Position numbers and translations under genes: made by a program. The notes under the pieces were generated by a model. It was not told the origin of the DNA and made no database searches. It saw only the letters and a program-made list of their open reading frames with translations. This document shows positions 1-10,700 of a DNA stretch of 64,000 nucleotides, piece after piece. Source of the stretch: Planctomycetaceae bacterium (lineage in GTDB: Bacteria > Planctomycetota > Phycisphaerae > UBA1845 > UTPLA1); assembly GCA_006969385.1 (NCBI GenBank), contig CP030884.1:2356001-2420000 (forward strand). The letters are read 5' to 3'. Each line of letters opens with the position of its first letter. Position 1 is the stretch's first letter.

Positions 1-2244
1 GACGCCGTCATTTGCATTGGGATTGGCAGAGACATAAATATCGTTGTCGCCGTCTTCGTCCATATCCAAGGCGACGGTGACGACCGCACCGTTAAGCTGG
101 TCTTCAATCGTGATAGGGGCTCCAAAATTCCCGACGCCATCGAGATTGGGAAACCATGCGATTCGACTGTTGGTAAAGCTGCTTGCAATAATGTCGAGAT
201 CGCCGTCGGCGTCCATGTCGGCAAAATCGAAAGGGCGTGCGCCGGGGAAGTTGTTACTGATATAGCGGATAGGGCCGAACGCTCCGATTCCAGCTAGATT
301 TTCATGCCAGAAGATCGAGCCCTGAAGCGATGACCCGACGACGTCACGATCGCCATCACCGTCGACGTCAAACGCTTCGAGGCGGATCACTTCCGATTCG
401 GTATCCGAGAAGAGTTGTTTCGGTTCGAAAATCGCGTCGCCCGGAACATTGCGACACCAATATATGCGGCCGTCGGTGAAAGTGTTGAACACGACGTCAA
501 GCCAACCATCCTCATCGACATCGATCAACAATACATGAAGCGGCTCGGTCACATTATCTTCAATTACATTTTTCGGGCGGAATTGACCATTCGGGCCGAG
601 CGCATACCAACTGACCACACCACCATCTAACTCGGTGATCACGAGATCCTGAGTACCATCTTGATCGATATCACCGAGATCGAGACCATAGGGAAGTTGC
701 AGATTTTCGGCGATCGGTAGTGCCGTGAACTCAATCAACGGTTCGCAGAATTCAATCAGTCCATTGAAATCACAATCGAACTCGCACCAGTCGGGTGTTT
801 GGTTGCCATTGCAATCTGCAAGCACTGAATCGCAGATATCAGGAATGCCGTTGGCGTCACAGTCAGCGACCGTACCCGCGGCGATTTCGCAGGCGTCGTT
901 CATGCCGTTGTCGTCACAGTCGCCATCGGTGGCAAAGAAGATGACGGCGCTTTCCGAAGAATTGGTTGTCGCGAGAATATCTTTGCTGCCATCACCGTTC
1001 ATGTCTGCCAGTTTCATGCGAATGATTGGAGCATTCGCATAGCGCACGCTTTCCGATACTGTCGAAATCACTCCGTTATCGTTGAGGTGCCAGCGGATCG
1101 GGTCGACAGGTGACGTCGTGAAAGTTGAGCCAATAATCAAGTCGAGGTCATGGTCTTGATCCAAGTCCGCGAGTTTAAGGTCGTTTGCTCTTGCTTGAAT
1201 AGAGGTGAACTCTTGTTGCACAGAAAACTGGCCGGTGCCCGTCGCGTTTTCAAGAACAGAAAATGAGCCACTGCGCCGTCGTGCGACGACCAAGTCGGTG
1301 TCATTATCACCATCTAGATCACCCGCTTCAACAACCATCTCGCTAAACGGAAAATACGGGGTCGCGATCGGTACGAAGGGCCCAAACGAATCTGAAATTG
1401 GATCGAATCGAACCCATCCCAAGATATCTGGTCCCGTTTGGCTTAATACGATATCGAGTTGACCGTCGGTATCGATATCTGCCAAAACAAAATCGATAAG
1501 TGGGACACTGTTGATGGCTGTAATCGGCGGGCTGAAATTTCCGGCCCCGTCGTTCTTTAAAAGCAAAATAGCGTCTAAATACTCACCGCCAGCAACAACA
1601 TCGATATCACCGTCATGATCAAAGTCGAGCAAAGCCAATTCGACAATATTTATGATCAGGGCGGATACATCGTGAGCCTGCCAATCGCCGCCGAGGCCGT
1701 CGAGATTTTCCAGCCATCGAATTCCGCCGGAAGATCCGAAGTCGATTACTAAATCGTGATCGCCGTCACCATCGATGTCGGCAGACGCCATGTCGCGCGT
1801 GCCGGGAAAACTGGATGTGGTTCCGAATTCCGGAAAAATTGTCCCGCGGAGACTGGGGCCCTCTCCGTCGTAATTCTCGAACACCGTCAAAGTGTTGGGG
1901 AAGAAGTTGAAGTAGCGAGCCGCCAAGTCGAGATCGCCGTCATCCTCAAGATCGATTGGAGTGGCCGAAGTGTATGAGAATATTGAATTGGTTGACATCG
2001 AATAAGGTCGAAACGCAATACCCGACGCGCAATCATCCGGCACGCCGTCAGCGTCACAATCGGTGCTTGTGCCGTTCGCAATGTCCGTTGCATCTTCGAT
2101 ACCGTTGTTGTTGCAATCCATAATGCCTGCATGCAACGGCTGGCAAAGGACCATCATCACGAGAATACTCGGGTGAAGAGGGCTAAAGAGGCGTGGTAGA
2201 TTCAGGCGGCGGATCGTGATGCTTCGATTAAAGATTGCGGTCAT
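1..2244 (-). CDS. Secreted FG-GAP/VCBS-repeat protein, C-terminus beyond the window
   Basis: I translated this frame by hand. It stays open for 748 codons from an ATG at 2244 to the window edge, so the C-terminus is missing. An AAGGAAAG sequence lies just upstream of the ATG. The first 40 residues are basic then hydrophobic, like a signal peptide. The rest holds at least nine calcium-loop motifs of FG-GAP/VCBS type, for example DIDGDGDHDLVIDFG, DFDHDGDIDVVAGG, DMNGDGSKDILATT and DMDADGDLDIIASS. Such repeats normally build a beta-propeller. Near residue 40 and around residues 443-480 there are short Cys-bearing EF-hand-like stretches (DCDANGIPDIC type). It is probably an exported surface or extracellular protein; ligand and role are unknown. 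Family call is firm, function is not. Confidence 0.85.
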   Translation of the reverse strand, partial: MTAIFNRSITIRRLNLPRLFSPLHPSILVMMVLCQPLHAGIMDCNNNGIEDATDIANGTSTDCDADGVPDDCASGIAFRPYSMSTNSIFSYTSATPIDLEDDGDLDLAARYFNFFPNTLTVFENYDGEGPSLRGTIFPEFGTTSSFPGTRDMASADIDGDGDHDLVIDFGSSGGIRWLENLDGLGGDWQAHDVSALIINIVELALLDFDHDGDIDVVAGGEYLDAILLLKNDGAGNFSPPITAINSVPLIDFVLADIDTDGQLDIVLSQTGPDILGWVRFDPISDSFGPFVPIATPYFPFSEMVVEAGDLDGDNDTDLVVARRRSGSFSVLENATGTGQFSVQQEFTSIQARANDLKLADLDQDHDLDLIIGSTFTTSPVDPIRWHLNDNGVISTVSESVRYANAPIIRMKLADMNGDGSKDILATTNSSESAVIFFATDGDCDDNGMNDACEIAAGTVADCDANGIPDICDSVLADCNGNQTPDWCEFDCDFNGLIEFCEPLIEFTALPIAENLQLPYGLDLGDIDQDGTQDLVITELDGGVVSWYALGPNGQFRPKNVIEDNVTEPLHVLLIDVDEDGWLDVVFNTFTDGRIYWCRNVPGDAIFEPKQLFSDTESEVIRLEAFDVDGDGDRDVVGSSLQGSIFWHENLAGIGAFGPIRYISNNFPGARPFDFADMDADGDLDIIASSFTNSRIAWFPNLDGVGNFGAPITIEDQLNGAVVTVALDMDEDGDNDIYVSANPNANDGV

Positions 2245-2424
2245 GGTCTTTCCTTATCCCCGTTATTCTGCAGTGGGAGATACCCATTCTTGAATACTTG
2301 CTGGTGAGTATTTGGAAGGTAATCGCAGCATAATGGAGTGGGCAACCCCAAGAGAGCCGCGGGGTACCAATACGCAAGCAAATTAAATGCTGCAAAATGG
2401 CAGCCGATACCGGTTCACTCGAAC

Positions 2425-4605
2425 CTACTGATTCAACACCAAACCCGCAAAAACAAACGCATCCGCCGCGGTGATGTCGCCGCTGAAATTGACATCCATC
2501 GCGCAGAACGCGGCGCTGTCGGTGGATTGATCGAGCATCAGGGCGACGAGCGTTTGGATATCGTTACCGTTCAATTGACCATCACCGTTTGCATCACCCG
2601 GTCGGCGCTGCGGACAAGGGTCGTCGATATCAGCGATTCCGTCGCCATCGCTGTCGATGAAAATATAGCTTTGATACAGCGGCAACAAACCGGCCGCACT
2701 GGCTTCACCGCAAACGGGGGGCGTGCATCCCACCGGTGGAACGGCGGGATCAATGATGAGGTCGTCGATGCGCGCGATGTCGTTCGCATCCGTCGATTGC
2801 ATGAAGTACGGCTCGACGCTCGACGATGCCAGACGCATCGTGTTACTGATGAGCGTGTTGCTACCGGCCCAGTGAAACTTAAACGGCGAACTGGCGACGC
2901 CATAAATGCCGTTATTTTCAATCGTGAAGCCTGTCGAACCCTGATCGAGATAGATGGCCGGGTTGCGCGATAGGCCTGGCGCTGCCGGTATGCCCCAAAT
3001 CAAGTTACCGCGGAAGATCGAATCGGGTTGCAAGCCCACCGAGTAAATCGCGCCACCATCGCTAAGTAGTTGCACCACGTTATGTATACGATTGTCGATG
3101 ATCGACATGGCACCACAGGGCCGCTCGCTGTCATCCCAATAACCGCCGGTTGAAACGCCGATATGCGGCAGGCGGCGCAGCAAATTGTTTTGAATGGTCG
3201 AGCGGATGGTTAGCCCCGACCAGATGCCGGCGCAATCCTGAAAGACAACGCCGCAATCCTGAACGAGGTTGGATAAGACGGTGTTGTTCGTCGCGGCTTG
3301 GTCTTGGTGATTTTCGACCCAAAAGATGCCGTTTACGCGACGGTAACGATCTTCACCGAGGATCACGCCGTTACCCGCAATGTCGGTAATCGTCGAACCG
3401 ACGAGCGAACAATCGCGACACCACGCGCCCAGCATCACGCCCCAACCGCCACAGTGTGCCACGCGCACGCGTTCGAGATGACAATTCGCGGCCACTTCAA
3501 ACTTGATCGCGGCGGGTAATTCGTATTCCGGCAGGCCGCGCTGTTCGTAGTAGCCAGATTGATAGCTCGAATATCCGCCCGGCGGCAACGCCCAGGCGGC
3601 GTGTTCGAAGGACAAATTTGAAAAGCGCAAATTGGCGACGGGCGCACCCGTTGCGAAGTTACCGCGCGCGACGAGTAGTTCGGTAGCGACCGGCGCGATC
3701 GCGTTGACGGTTTCGACAAACTCGCCGGGCTTGGGCCAATAGGTCAGTACGCCGGTTGAGTTATCGAGATACCATTCGCCGGGCGCATCGAGCAGGCTCG
3801 GGTGATTCTCTAACGTGTAGCGCGGATGGTCGGTTATTTGAAAGATCGACGTAATCAGCCCCAACGCACCCAATGGTTCGGCCGTGGTCACTGCGCGGGT
3901 CGTGTGGTTTACCTGGTCGATGCGCACGCGCGACGTGGTCCATTCGTGCAGCATGTTGCATTCGGCACCGGCTAAATTGCTGTTGGTTGGTAAATCACCC
4001 TGCGCATATCGAAACACGGTGCGCGTATCTGAACCGATCGACGGGTCGGGGCCGTCGGCGGTCAGGTAGCCGGTGTTCGGGTGGCGTGCGCGAGGGCGGC
4101 GCTGACCGTTGACGAAGAGTTCGCGAAACGACCACTCGCCGGTGGCAACGTCGGGAATGGTGGTCGTCCAAGTGCCGTCGATCTGTTCGGTCCAGTTGTC
4201 GATCGCGCGACCGCCGCTGATCACGGCGCGTTCGCCGGGGAAGGAGGTGTATTCGATGACGCGCCCGGCAGGGGCCGAGTCGCTCGTGTCAAAGGTGACG
4301 GGATCGCTAATGAAGTACGTGCCGCCGCGCAGGTAAACGTGTATGTCGTCGTCGATACCGCCAAGGAGCAATGCTCGCAATACAAGTCGAGCTCGATCGA
4401 GCGATGCGAATGGTGCTTCGATGGTGCCCGCGTTGGTATCGTTGCCATTGGGCGCGACGTAGTATGCGACCGGCGGCTCACCTGCGCTGGCCGTGGTCGA
4501 AGTGATCATGAGTGCGGCGATCCAGCCAGCGGCGCGCACCGTCATGCGACGTTCGCCAGCAGACCGCAAAGTGCGAGCCATCATGTTTGGACATCGAATT
4601 GGCAC
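2425..4605 (-). CDS. Secreted right-handed beta-helix protein (GH141-like) with dockerin-like tail
   Basis: 726 residues from a GTG start at 4605, chosen because GGAGG lies five bases upstream; Met-8 is an alternative. A signal peptide is followed by YYVAPNGNDTNAGT, then a parallel beta-helix with many short N/G-rich turns. The opening block (APFASLDRAR, LRGGTYFISDPV, WSFRELFVNGQRRPRARHPN) resembles glycoside hydrolase family 141 and related beta-helix carbohydrate enzymes. About the last 75 residues contain a DSDGDGIAD loop and two EF-hand repeats (GDANGDGQLNGNDI and MDVNFSGDITAADA), like a type I dockerin. It probably acts outside the cytoplasm on a polysaccharide. No catalytic residues could be assigned, so substrate is open. 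Confidence 0.8.
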   Translation of the reverse strand: MPIRCPNMMARTLRSAGERRMTVRAAGWIAALMITSTTASAGEPPVAYYVAPNGNDTNAGTIEAPFASLDRARLVLRALLLGGIDDDIHVYLRGGTYFISDPVTFDTSDSAPAGRVIEYTSFPGERAVISGGRAIDNWTEQIDGTWTTTIPDVATGEWSFRELFVNGQRRPRARHPNTGYLTADGPDPSIGSDTRTVFRYAQGDLPTNSNLAGAECNMLHEWTTSRVRIDQVNHTTRAVTTAEPLGALGLITSIFQITDHPRYTLENHPSLLDAPGEWYLDNSTGVLTYWPKPGEFVETVNAIAPVATELLVARGNFATGAPVANLRFSNLSFEHAAWALPPGGYSSYQSGYYEQRGLPEYELPAAIKFEVAANCHLERVRVAHCGGWGVMLGAWCRDCSLVGSTITDIAGNGVILGEDRYRRVNGIFWVENHQDQAATNNTVLSNLVQDCGVVFQDCAGIWSGLTIRSTIQNNLLRRLPHIGVSTGGYWDDSERPCGAMSIIDNRIHNVVQLLSDGGAIYSVGLQPDSIFRGNLIWGIPAAPGLSRNPAIYLDQGSTGFTIENNGIYGVASSPFKFHWAGSNTLISNTMRLASSSVEPYFMQSTDANDIARIDDLIIDPAVPPVGCTPPVCGEASAAGLLPLYQSYIFIDSDGDGIADIDDPCPQRRPGDANGDGQLNGNDIQTLVALMLDQSTDSAAFCAMDVNFSGDITAADAFVFAGLVLNQ

Positions 4606-4678
4606 GAACTCCTCCGAAGGAAGCGATCATACCATGATGGATGTTTGAATAGCGAGAGTTGATTCAGGAAATTGGGCA

Positions 4679-4712
4679 GGTGGCCCACGTTGGAGTACCA
4701 ACATGGGGCACC
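4679..4712. repeat. Long imperfect hairpin downstream of the PilB-type gene
   Basis: Two 15-base arms (ggtggcccacgttgg and ccaacatggggcacc) flank a 4-base loop. They pair with one mismatch and one G-T pair. It lies just after the stop of the minus-strand ATPase gene but has no T-run, so it could be a weak terminator, an mRNA-end stabiliser or a dispersed repeat unit. Confidence 0.45.
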
Positions 4713-4731
4713 CTTTAATACTTGAACGCAA

Positions 4732-6495
4732 TTAGCCCTTCGTCGCGCGGACGACTTCGCTGATCGTCGTGACGCCGGCGCGCACCTTGTTCCAACCGTC
4801 GTCGCGTAGCATGACCATGCCGCTGTTGAGGGCGACCTTCTTGATCTTGCCGGCGGAGGCGCGTTCGAGCACGAGTTCGCGAATCTCGTCGTTCATCTTC
4901 ATGAATTCGAAGATACCCTTTCGACCCGAAAAGCCGCTGTTGCGACAGTCGCGACAACCCTTGCCGCGGAAGACCTTTTGACCCGGCTTCAAGTTGAAGT
5001 CGGGCGGCACATCGAGCGGATCGGGTTCGTACGCTTCTTTGCAGTGTTTGCAAATCGTACGCACCAGGCGTTGCGCCAAAATGGCTTCGACCGATGACGC
5101 AACGAGGAAGGGCTCGACGCCCATATCGAGCATACGCGTGGTGGCGCTTGGTGCGTCGTTGGTGTGCAACGTGCTGAACACAAAGTGGCCCGTGAGCGAT
5201 GCCTGCACTGCAATCTCGGCGGTTTCCTTGTCTCGAATTTCACCGACCATGATGACGTCGGGGTCGTGTCGCAAAAAGGCACGCATGCCTTGAGCAAAGG
5301 TCAGGCCGGCTTTGTTGTTGACGTTAACCTGATTGATGCTTTCGAGGTTGTACTCGACCGGGTCTTCAACGGTAAGCACTTTCAGTTCGGGGCTGACAAT
5401 ACTATTCAACGATGCATAGAGCGACGTCGTCTTACCGCTACCCGTCGGGCCGGTGACCAGCAAAATGCCGTGCGGCTGCGTGATCACGTGGCGATAGCCT
5501 TTGAGCATTTCTTCATCGAAGCCCAAGTCTTCCAGCGTTAGCAGAATCGACTGCTTATCGAGGATACGCATGACGACGCCTTCGCCATGCAGCATCGGAA
5601 TGATGCTGACACGAAGGTCGATCTCGCGACCGTGGGCTTTGATCTTAAAGCTTCCGTCTTGCGGCAGGCGGCGCTCGGCGATGTTCAGGTTCGACAGAAT
5701 CTTGATACGACTGATGATGGCCGCTTGCAGTTTGCGAATTTCGGGCGGCACGTTGGTCGGCCGCAAAACACCGTCGACGCGATAGCGCACGCTCAGGTCG
5801 TGTTCGTAAGGCTCGATGTGTATATCACTGGCGCGTTCGTTAATCGCTTCGAGCAGAATTTCGTTAACGAGTTTGACGACGCTCGCGTCTTGCGCCATTT
5901 CGGCAAGGTCGCTATCGGCGTCGGCCATGTCGCTCATGACCTTCAGGTCTTCGTCTTCGTCGACGAGTTGGCTGATCGTGTCGCGCCCGAGACCGAGGTG
6001 CTTATTGATGATCTCGTTGATTTCATTTTCGCGCGCGAGGACAGGCTTCACATCGAGGCCGGTCATCATGCGCAGTTCATCGAAGGCGTAGATTTGATAC
6101 GGATCGCGCGTGGCCACGCGGATGGAACCGTTTTCGCGATTGAGGGGGATGAGTTTAGCGCGATGCAGCAACTTGCTCGGCATGCGCTTCATGGTGTCGA
6201 GATCGATGTTGACGTCTGCGCTGGTTAAATCGACGACGTCGAAGTGATGCAGTTTGCCGAGCGCTTCGAGCACGGCCGTCTCGCTGCACATGCCCATGCG
6301 CACGATGACCTGGTCCAACCGATCGTTGGGGCCGCACTTTTGGTTGGCGGCGTCGAGTTGGTCCTGCGTGAGAACCGACCCGTCAATCAGAATCTGACCG
6401 AGATTCACAAATCCACCCTTTGCAGGTTGCTTACCGTTCGTGGGTCGGTCGACAACACTCGGGTCGACAGTTGCCCGTGGCATTTGGTCCCACAT
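4732..6495 (-). CDS. pilB: Type IV pilus / type II secretion assembly ATPase, PilB/GspE family
   Basis: 587 residues, normal length for PilB/GspE hexameric ATPases that power pilin polymerisation from the cytoplasm. An MshEN-like N-terminal domain covers roughly residues 25-150, followed by the linker and the RecA-like motor. Visible motifs are Walker A GPTGSGKTT, the Asp box DPVEYNLESINQV, the Walker B region DPDVIMVGEIRD and the His box STLHTNDAPSA. Near the C-terminus is the tetracysteine zinc site, CKHC and CRDC. It stands alone, far from the main pilus cluster near 48-64 kb, which has its own PilB-type gene, so it may serve a second machine or a different condition. The ATG is preceded by GGAG at 12 bases. 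Whether it serves pili or secretion cannot be told. Confidence 0.92.
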   Translation of the reverse strand: MWDQMPRATVDPSVVDRPTNGKQPAKGGFVNLGQILIDGSVLTQDQLDAANQKCGPNDRLDQVIVRMGMCSETAVLEALGKLHHFDVVDLTSADVNIDLDTMKRMPSKLLHRAKLIPLNRENGSIRVATRDPYQIYAFDELRMMTGLDVKPVLARENEINEIINKHLGLGRDTISQLVDEDEDLKVMSDMADADSDLAEMAQDASVVKLVNEILLEAINERASDIHIEPYEHDLSVRYRVDGVLRPTNVPPEIRKLQAAIISRIKILSNLNIAERRLPQDGSFKIKAHGREIDLRVSIIPMLHGEGVVMRILDKQSILLTLEDLGFDEEMLKGYRHVITQPHGILLVTGPTGSGKTTSLYASLNSIVSPELKVLTVEDPVEYNLESINQVNVNNKAGLTFAQGMRAFLRHDPDVIMVGEIRDKETAEIAVQASLTGHFVFSTLHTNDAPSATTRMLDMGVEPFLVASSVEAILAQRLVRTICKHCKEAYEPDPLDVPPDFNLKPGQKVFRGKGCRDCRNSGFSGRKGIFEFMKMNDEIRELVLERASAGKIKKVALNSGMVMLRDDGWNKVRAGVTTISEVVRATKG

Positions 6496-6630
6496 GGTCG
6501 TATCGGACTCCTAAGAGCATAACGCCCTTAGTTTGTAGTGGGAAAATGCTTGGCAGTTGCAGTGCGAAACGAGACCGAAAAGCGTGGCCTCGTTTCGGGA
6601 GTGGGGTGTAAATTTATATTTTTTAGGTAT

Positions 6631-7302
6631 TTAGGTTGTTTCGAGTTGGGCGGTCGTGAGCGTCAGGTCCATAATGCCGCTGCCCTCCCAATCCCAGCGG
6701 TCGTCAAGCGCCCAGCGAAACGCCGCCAGCATGCCGGCATATTCGCAGGCAGTTTGCAAGACCGCGTCATCGGAGGCTGCAGACACATCGCGACCCTGCA
6801 CTTCGAGCGGCATGGCCGTAGCCCAAGCGTGTTGCTGCTGAAACGCGGCGTCGGTGCGGGCGGTCGGGTCGTGCCGCAGGCGTTGCTCGTGCCGCAGCCG
6901 CCAGAGGCCCTTTTGGATCGTCTCCATCTTGCGATTGGCTTCGCCGGTGCAGCGCACGACCTGACGCGGGTCCAAATCGTCGAAATTGAGCGGCGCTTGC
7001 GGGTCCACATGGGGGAAGAGCCAGCAAAGCGCGCAGAATTCCCCCCAGACTTGACGGAGCCGGATTTGAAGCTCGGCATCGCTGTAAGCCTTTACAACGT
7101 CGAGGGCTAGCAAAATATCCCGAGCGCGCCTGACGGGGCCGGGGGCGGGGGTTTTGATATCGTGTTCGCCTGCCGGGCGGCACAGTCGGCGTTGCATGCT
7201 GGTTTTTAGCGTGACGACGTTAGCCTGAACGGCGTGGGCGGCGTCGGCGATTTCGGTGACGCTACGCGGGACGACGGCAGAAACGGTCTGGGGAAGTTCC
7301 AT
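6631..7302 (-). CDS. Hypothetical protein, 223 residues
   Basis: Not recognised. It is a soluble, mostly helical-looking protein without signal peptide or membrane segment, with many Trp, Arg and Gln residues (WRLRHEQRLRHD, FRWALDDRWDWEG). The ATG at 7302 has no Shine-Dalgarno sequence; instead a TAAAAT -10-like box lies about 7 bases upstream, so a leaderless transcript is possible. It lies upstream of the ATPase gene on the same strand, separated by 135 bases that contain a 9-bp inverted repeat (cgaaacgag/ctcgtttcg at 6565-6597) without a T-run. No function is proposed. Confidence 0.6.
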   Translation of the reverse strand: MELPQTVSAVVPRSVTEIADAAHAVQANVVTLKTSMQRRLCRPAGEHDIKTPAPGPVRRARDILLALDVVKAYSDAELQIRLRQVWGEFCALCWLFPHVDPQAPLNFDDLDPRQVVRCTGEANRKMETIQKGLWRLRHEQRLRHDPTARTDAAFQQQHAWATAMPLEVQGRDVSAASDDAVLQTACEYAGMLAAFRWALDDRWDWEGSGIMDLTLTTAQLETT

Positions 7303-7724
7303 GCCGAAATTTTAGCAAAATTCTCGATTTACGCGGCGGCGTCCTAATATCGGAAACACGGCTGCTGGTCCCTCGTATTCGGACGTAAAAGGATTTTCCG
7401 GCTCGACCGGCGAAATCTGTACTGAGAATGTGCAAATCCTTGACTGCGAAAGCGGCTTCCAGATACCATTGGCAGTTCAGGAGGGCGAAGCGCAAAGACC
7501 ACTCCCAGAGTCGAAACCGGTTTCTTCCGGATTCGCTTGCGCTTTGTATGATCCGCCCGCCAGTGTGATTGAGTGAGGGTAAAGTCGAAATCATCGGTTT
7601 TGACTTTTATTTTTGACTAGTGGGGTTTCTTAGGCGCATCCAAAGCAAACTGATCGCTCATGGGTAGTGAGCGACAATCGCCTTTCGCGATAGCGTCGTA
7701 CAAAATTTTTTGAAGGAGAAGTGG
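7303..7724. other. Upstream region of the Cys-rich exoprotein gene, no convincing gene
   Basis: About 420 bases between divergent genes. Short frames exist on both strands, but none has a ribosome site, recognisable domain or consistent coding character. An AT-rich stretch near 7590-7620 and GAAGGAGA just before 7725 fit a promoter and ribosome site for the rightward gene. Confidence 0.4.
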
Positions 7725-10700
7725 ATGAATCGTTCAGGTCGAATTTTGGTTGCTCTTGCATTTGCATGCACGGCAACGTTTTCCAGTCTTGCTTTCGGTC
7801 AGCCTGAATCGCTGACGGCGTACGATGCCGGAAGCAAGGCCGAGGTATCGATTGATGTGCAGGGTGCTTCGAATCAGCCTCAGACCGTTGATGCGTTGCT
7901 AGCCGGGCGCGAAGAAGCACTCTCGGTTTCGCCCGAAGCTTACGCGAAGATGCGCGAATATCGCCGTTCAGTGGGAACGCCCAACGGCGCTCCGCGTGAT
8001 CCCAGTGGTGATATCTATAACACCGACCTAGCCATTGACGAAGCATTCGATGCTCCGGGTGATGGTCCGGTTTCGGTTCACGCCGCCTTTAACAACCTGA
8101 CCTTCGGCGCACCAAACCCGGAACAGAACGGTCAATTTCTTGACCTTGGCGGTTTGGAAGGCATTCTTGACGGTCAAATTCACGACGTGACGGATGTTGC
8201 GACGGATTTGGGCAACGGTGTGTTCCGCTTGAACATCACTTACCAGTTGCGTCTGCCGTCCCCGTTCCCATCAAACGAACTGTTTCCCGGTGGTTTGACG
8301 GTCGGTAATGGTGGTCTGACCGATGGCTTTATCTTCTTCGGTGATGTCGAGCCGCTCGACAACCTGGCCGGCCAAACGGTTTTGTCTTACACGATCGACC
8401 TGTTCGACCGCATGGACAACAACGTCGGCGCGTTCGATGCGTTCGGTACGCTTGCCGACAACAACGCTCCGTGGGACGGTGAAGCCAGCGTTTTGCTTCC
8501 GGGCGTTGCTGGTGACGATGTCAGCCGCATTGAGATTGAGATGATCATCGCAACCCTCGATCAAGTTGATCCGACGGGTGCTTGCTGTCTAATCGGTCTC
8601 GACTGTGTTGACGGCGTCACAGCACTGCAGTGTGCCGGTGGCGGCGGTGTCTATCAGGGCGATGCTTCGACCTGTGCCACCAGCGACTGTACGCTCGTTC
8701 CGGGTGCTTGTTGTGACACCCGCGATGGCACTTGTGTCGATGGCGTCGACGTCGCAACGTGTGCTCCGACCGTACGCGACGCGTTCTTCGCTCGCTTCCT
8801 CTCGGCCAACGCTGTTTGTGCCGACTTCGATCCGCCTTGTGCGGCGACCGCGTTCACGCTCGCTTGTGACGTGAATGACATCGTCGAAGGCGAAACTTGT
8901 TCGACCGCCGACGAGTTCAACTCGGGTTGTTTCTCGGATCTGGATCCGGTCAACGGTGCCTTTAACGGTCCGGTGCTGACATCGGGCGATACCGTTTGTG
9001 GTATCAGCGGCACGAACTTCGACCCGTCGTCGGGTACGACGTTCAACGACCTCGATCACTATGAGTTCAACTTGGTCGATATCGAAACGCAGGTCATCTT
9101 CAGCTTCGAAGCTGAGTTTGACGCTCTGATCGGTATTGTGAACACCGCCGGTAGTGTGGGTTGTCCACCTGCGGGTGGTACTGGTGCCTTGGCACCGTTC
9201 TTCCCCGGCACCGGTACGCTGGTGACCGCCGGAAACCAGGCGACGATTCAGGCTTGTCTGCCCGCCGGTACTTGGTACTTCATCGTGGGTACCGACCTCA
9301 ACTCGGCTCCGCAGCCGTGTACGGCCGACTTGACGTATCGCCTGACGTACGATGCTTTCACGCCGTGTATCACGATCGAGTGCCCGGTCGGTTCCAACGG
9401 CTTGACGCCTAACGCGATCGGTAACGGTCCGGACGGCATCACGTTTGCAACGTCCGACCGTGCAATCGGTTTCTCGGTCGCTGAAAGCTTCACGCCGGCT
9501 GCCGCCTCGATGGTGACGGAAGTTACTTGGTGGGGTGCTTACTTCGATACCGGTTTCGCCGTTTGTCCGGATGGTGCCATGGGTACCCCGATGGACGACG
9601 ACTGGGAAATCACCTACTACATCAACGACGACCTCAACAATCTCCCCGGTAACTTGCTGGCTGGTCCGTTCTCCGTCACCGCGACGGAAACGCCGACGGG
9701 CCGCATCATCGGTGGTGATGCTGAAGTCGAGTTCACCGCGACGCACCCGCCGGTCGCAGTGACTGCTGGTAACTGTCACTGGGTGGAAATCAGCAACAAC
9801 ACGACGGGCTGCTTCTTCGCCATGTCGACCGCGCCTCCCGGCGACGGCCTCTCGGCTCAGCGCAATCTGCCCGCCGACTTCGTCGTTGGTGATGCCAGCA
9901 ACTTCGACCTTGGTGTTTGTTGGAACATCGGTCTGCAAGCAATCAGCTGCCCGGATTCGATCGACTTCCAGGGTGCCTGTTGTCTGCCGTTCGGACCATG
10001 TCAGGTGCTCACGCTGAGCAACTGTCTCGGTCAAGATGGTATCTTCGCCGGTGTGGATACCGTCTGTGGTGTCGATACCGACTGTACGGGTGCCTGCTGT
10101 GTTCCGGACACGATGGCCGGTACGGCAAGCTGCCAGATCCTGACGTACCAGCAGTGCGTCACGGTTTCGACCAATGGAAACAACATCTTTGAATTCCTTG
10201 GTCTTGGCACCGACTGTGCTGACAGCCCCTGCGCGACCGGCAATTGCTGTTTCGCCGACGGTAGCTGTCAGGACTTTGCCAACTCGTTCGTGGTAACGCA
10301 CCGCCCGAACTGTCAGCCGCAGCTTATCTCGGATGAGCCGGGCAACATCTTCGACCGCCTGAATACGTTTACGGCCCCGCCGTTCCTGGCAGTGGGTGGT
10401 TTCACCGAAGGTGGTGCATGTACGATTGGATTCGGGGATCCGGTTTGTCCGCAGCCGAGCGTCTTTAACGCCCTCGATGTGGGCTGCAACGGTTCGGCCA
10501 CGCTTAACAACGCGGGTCTGGGCGTCGCCGGTAACTCCAGCAACGGCACCATCGACCAGCCCGACATGAGCTGTTTCGGTGGCGGTCCGGCTGCTGAAGG
10601 CAACGGTGCCTTCTGGTTGACCTTTGAAGCTTCCAACCTTCAAACGTTGGTTTCGACTTGTTCGACGACGGCCGTGAATGACACGGTACTGTCGGTGTAC

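Noticed and set aside
7262-7594. 110-codon minus-strand frame upstream of the 223-residue gene
   Set aside because: Overlaps that gene's start in another frame, has no ribosome site and no recognisable sequence.
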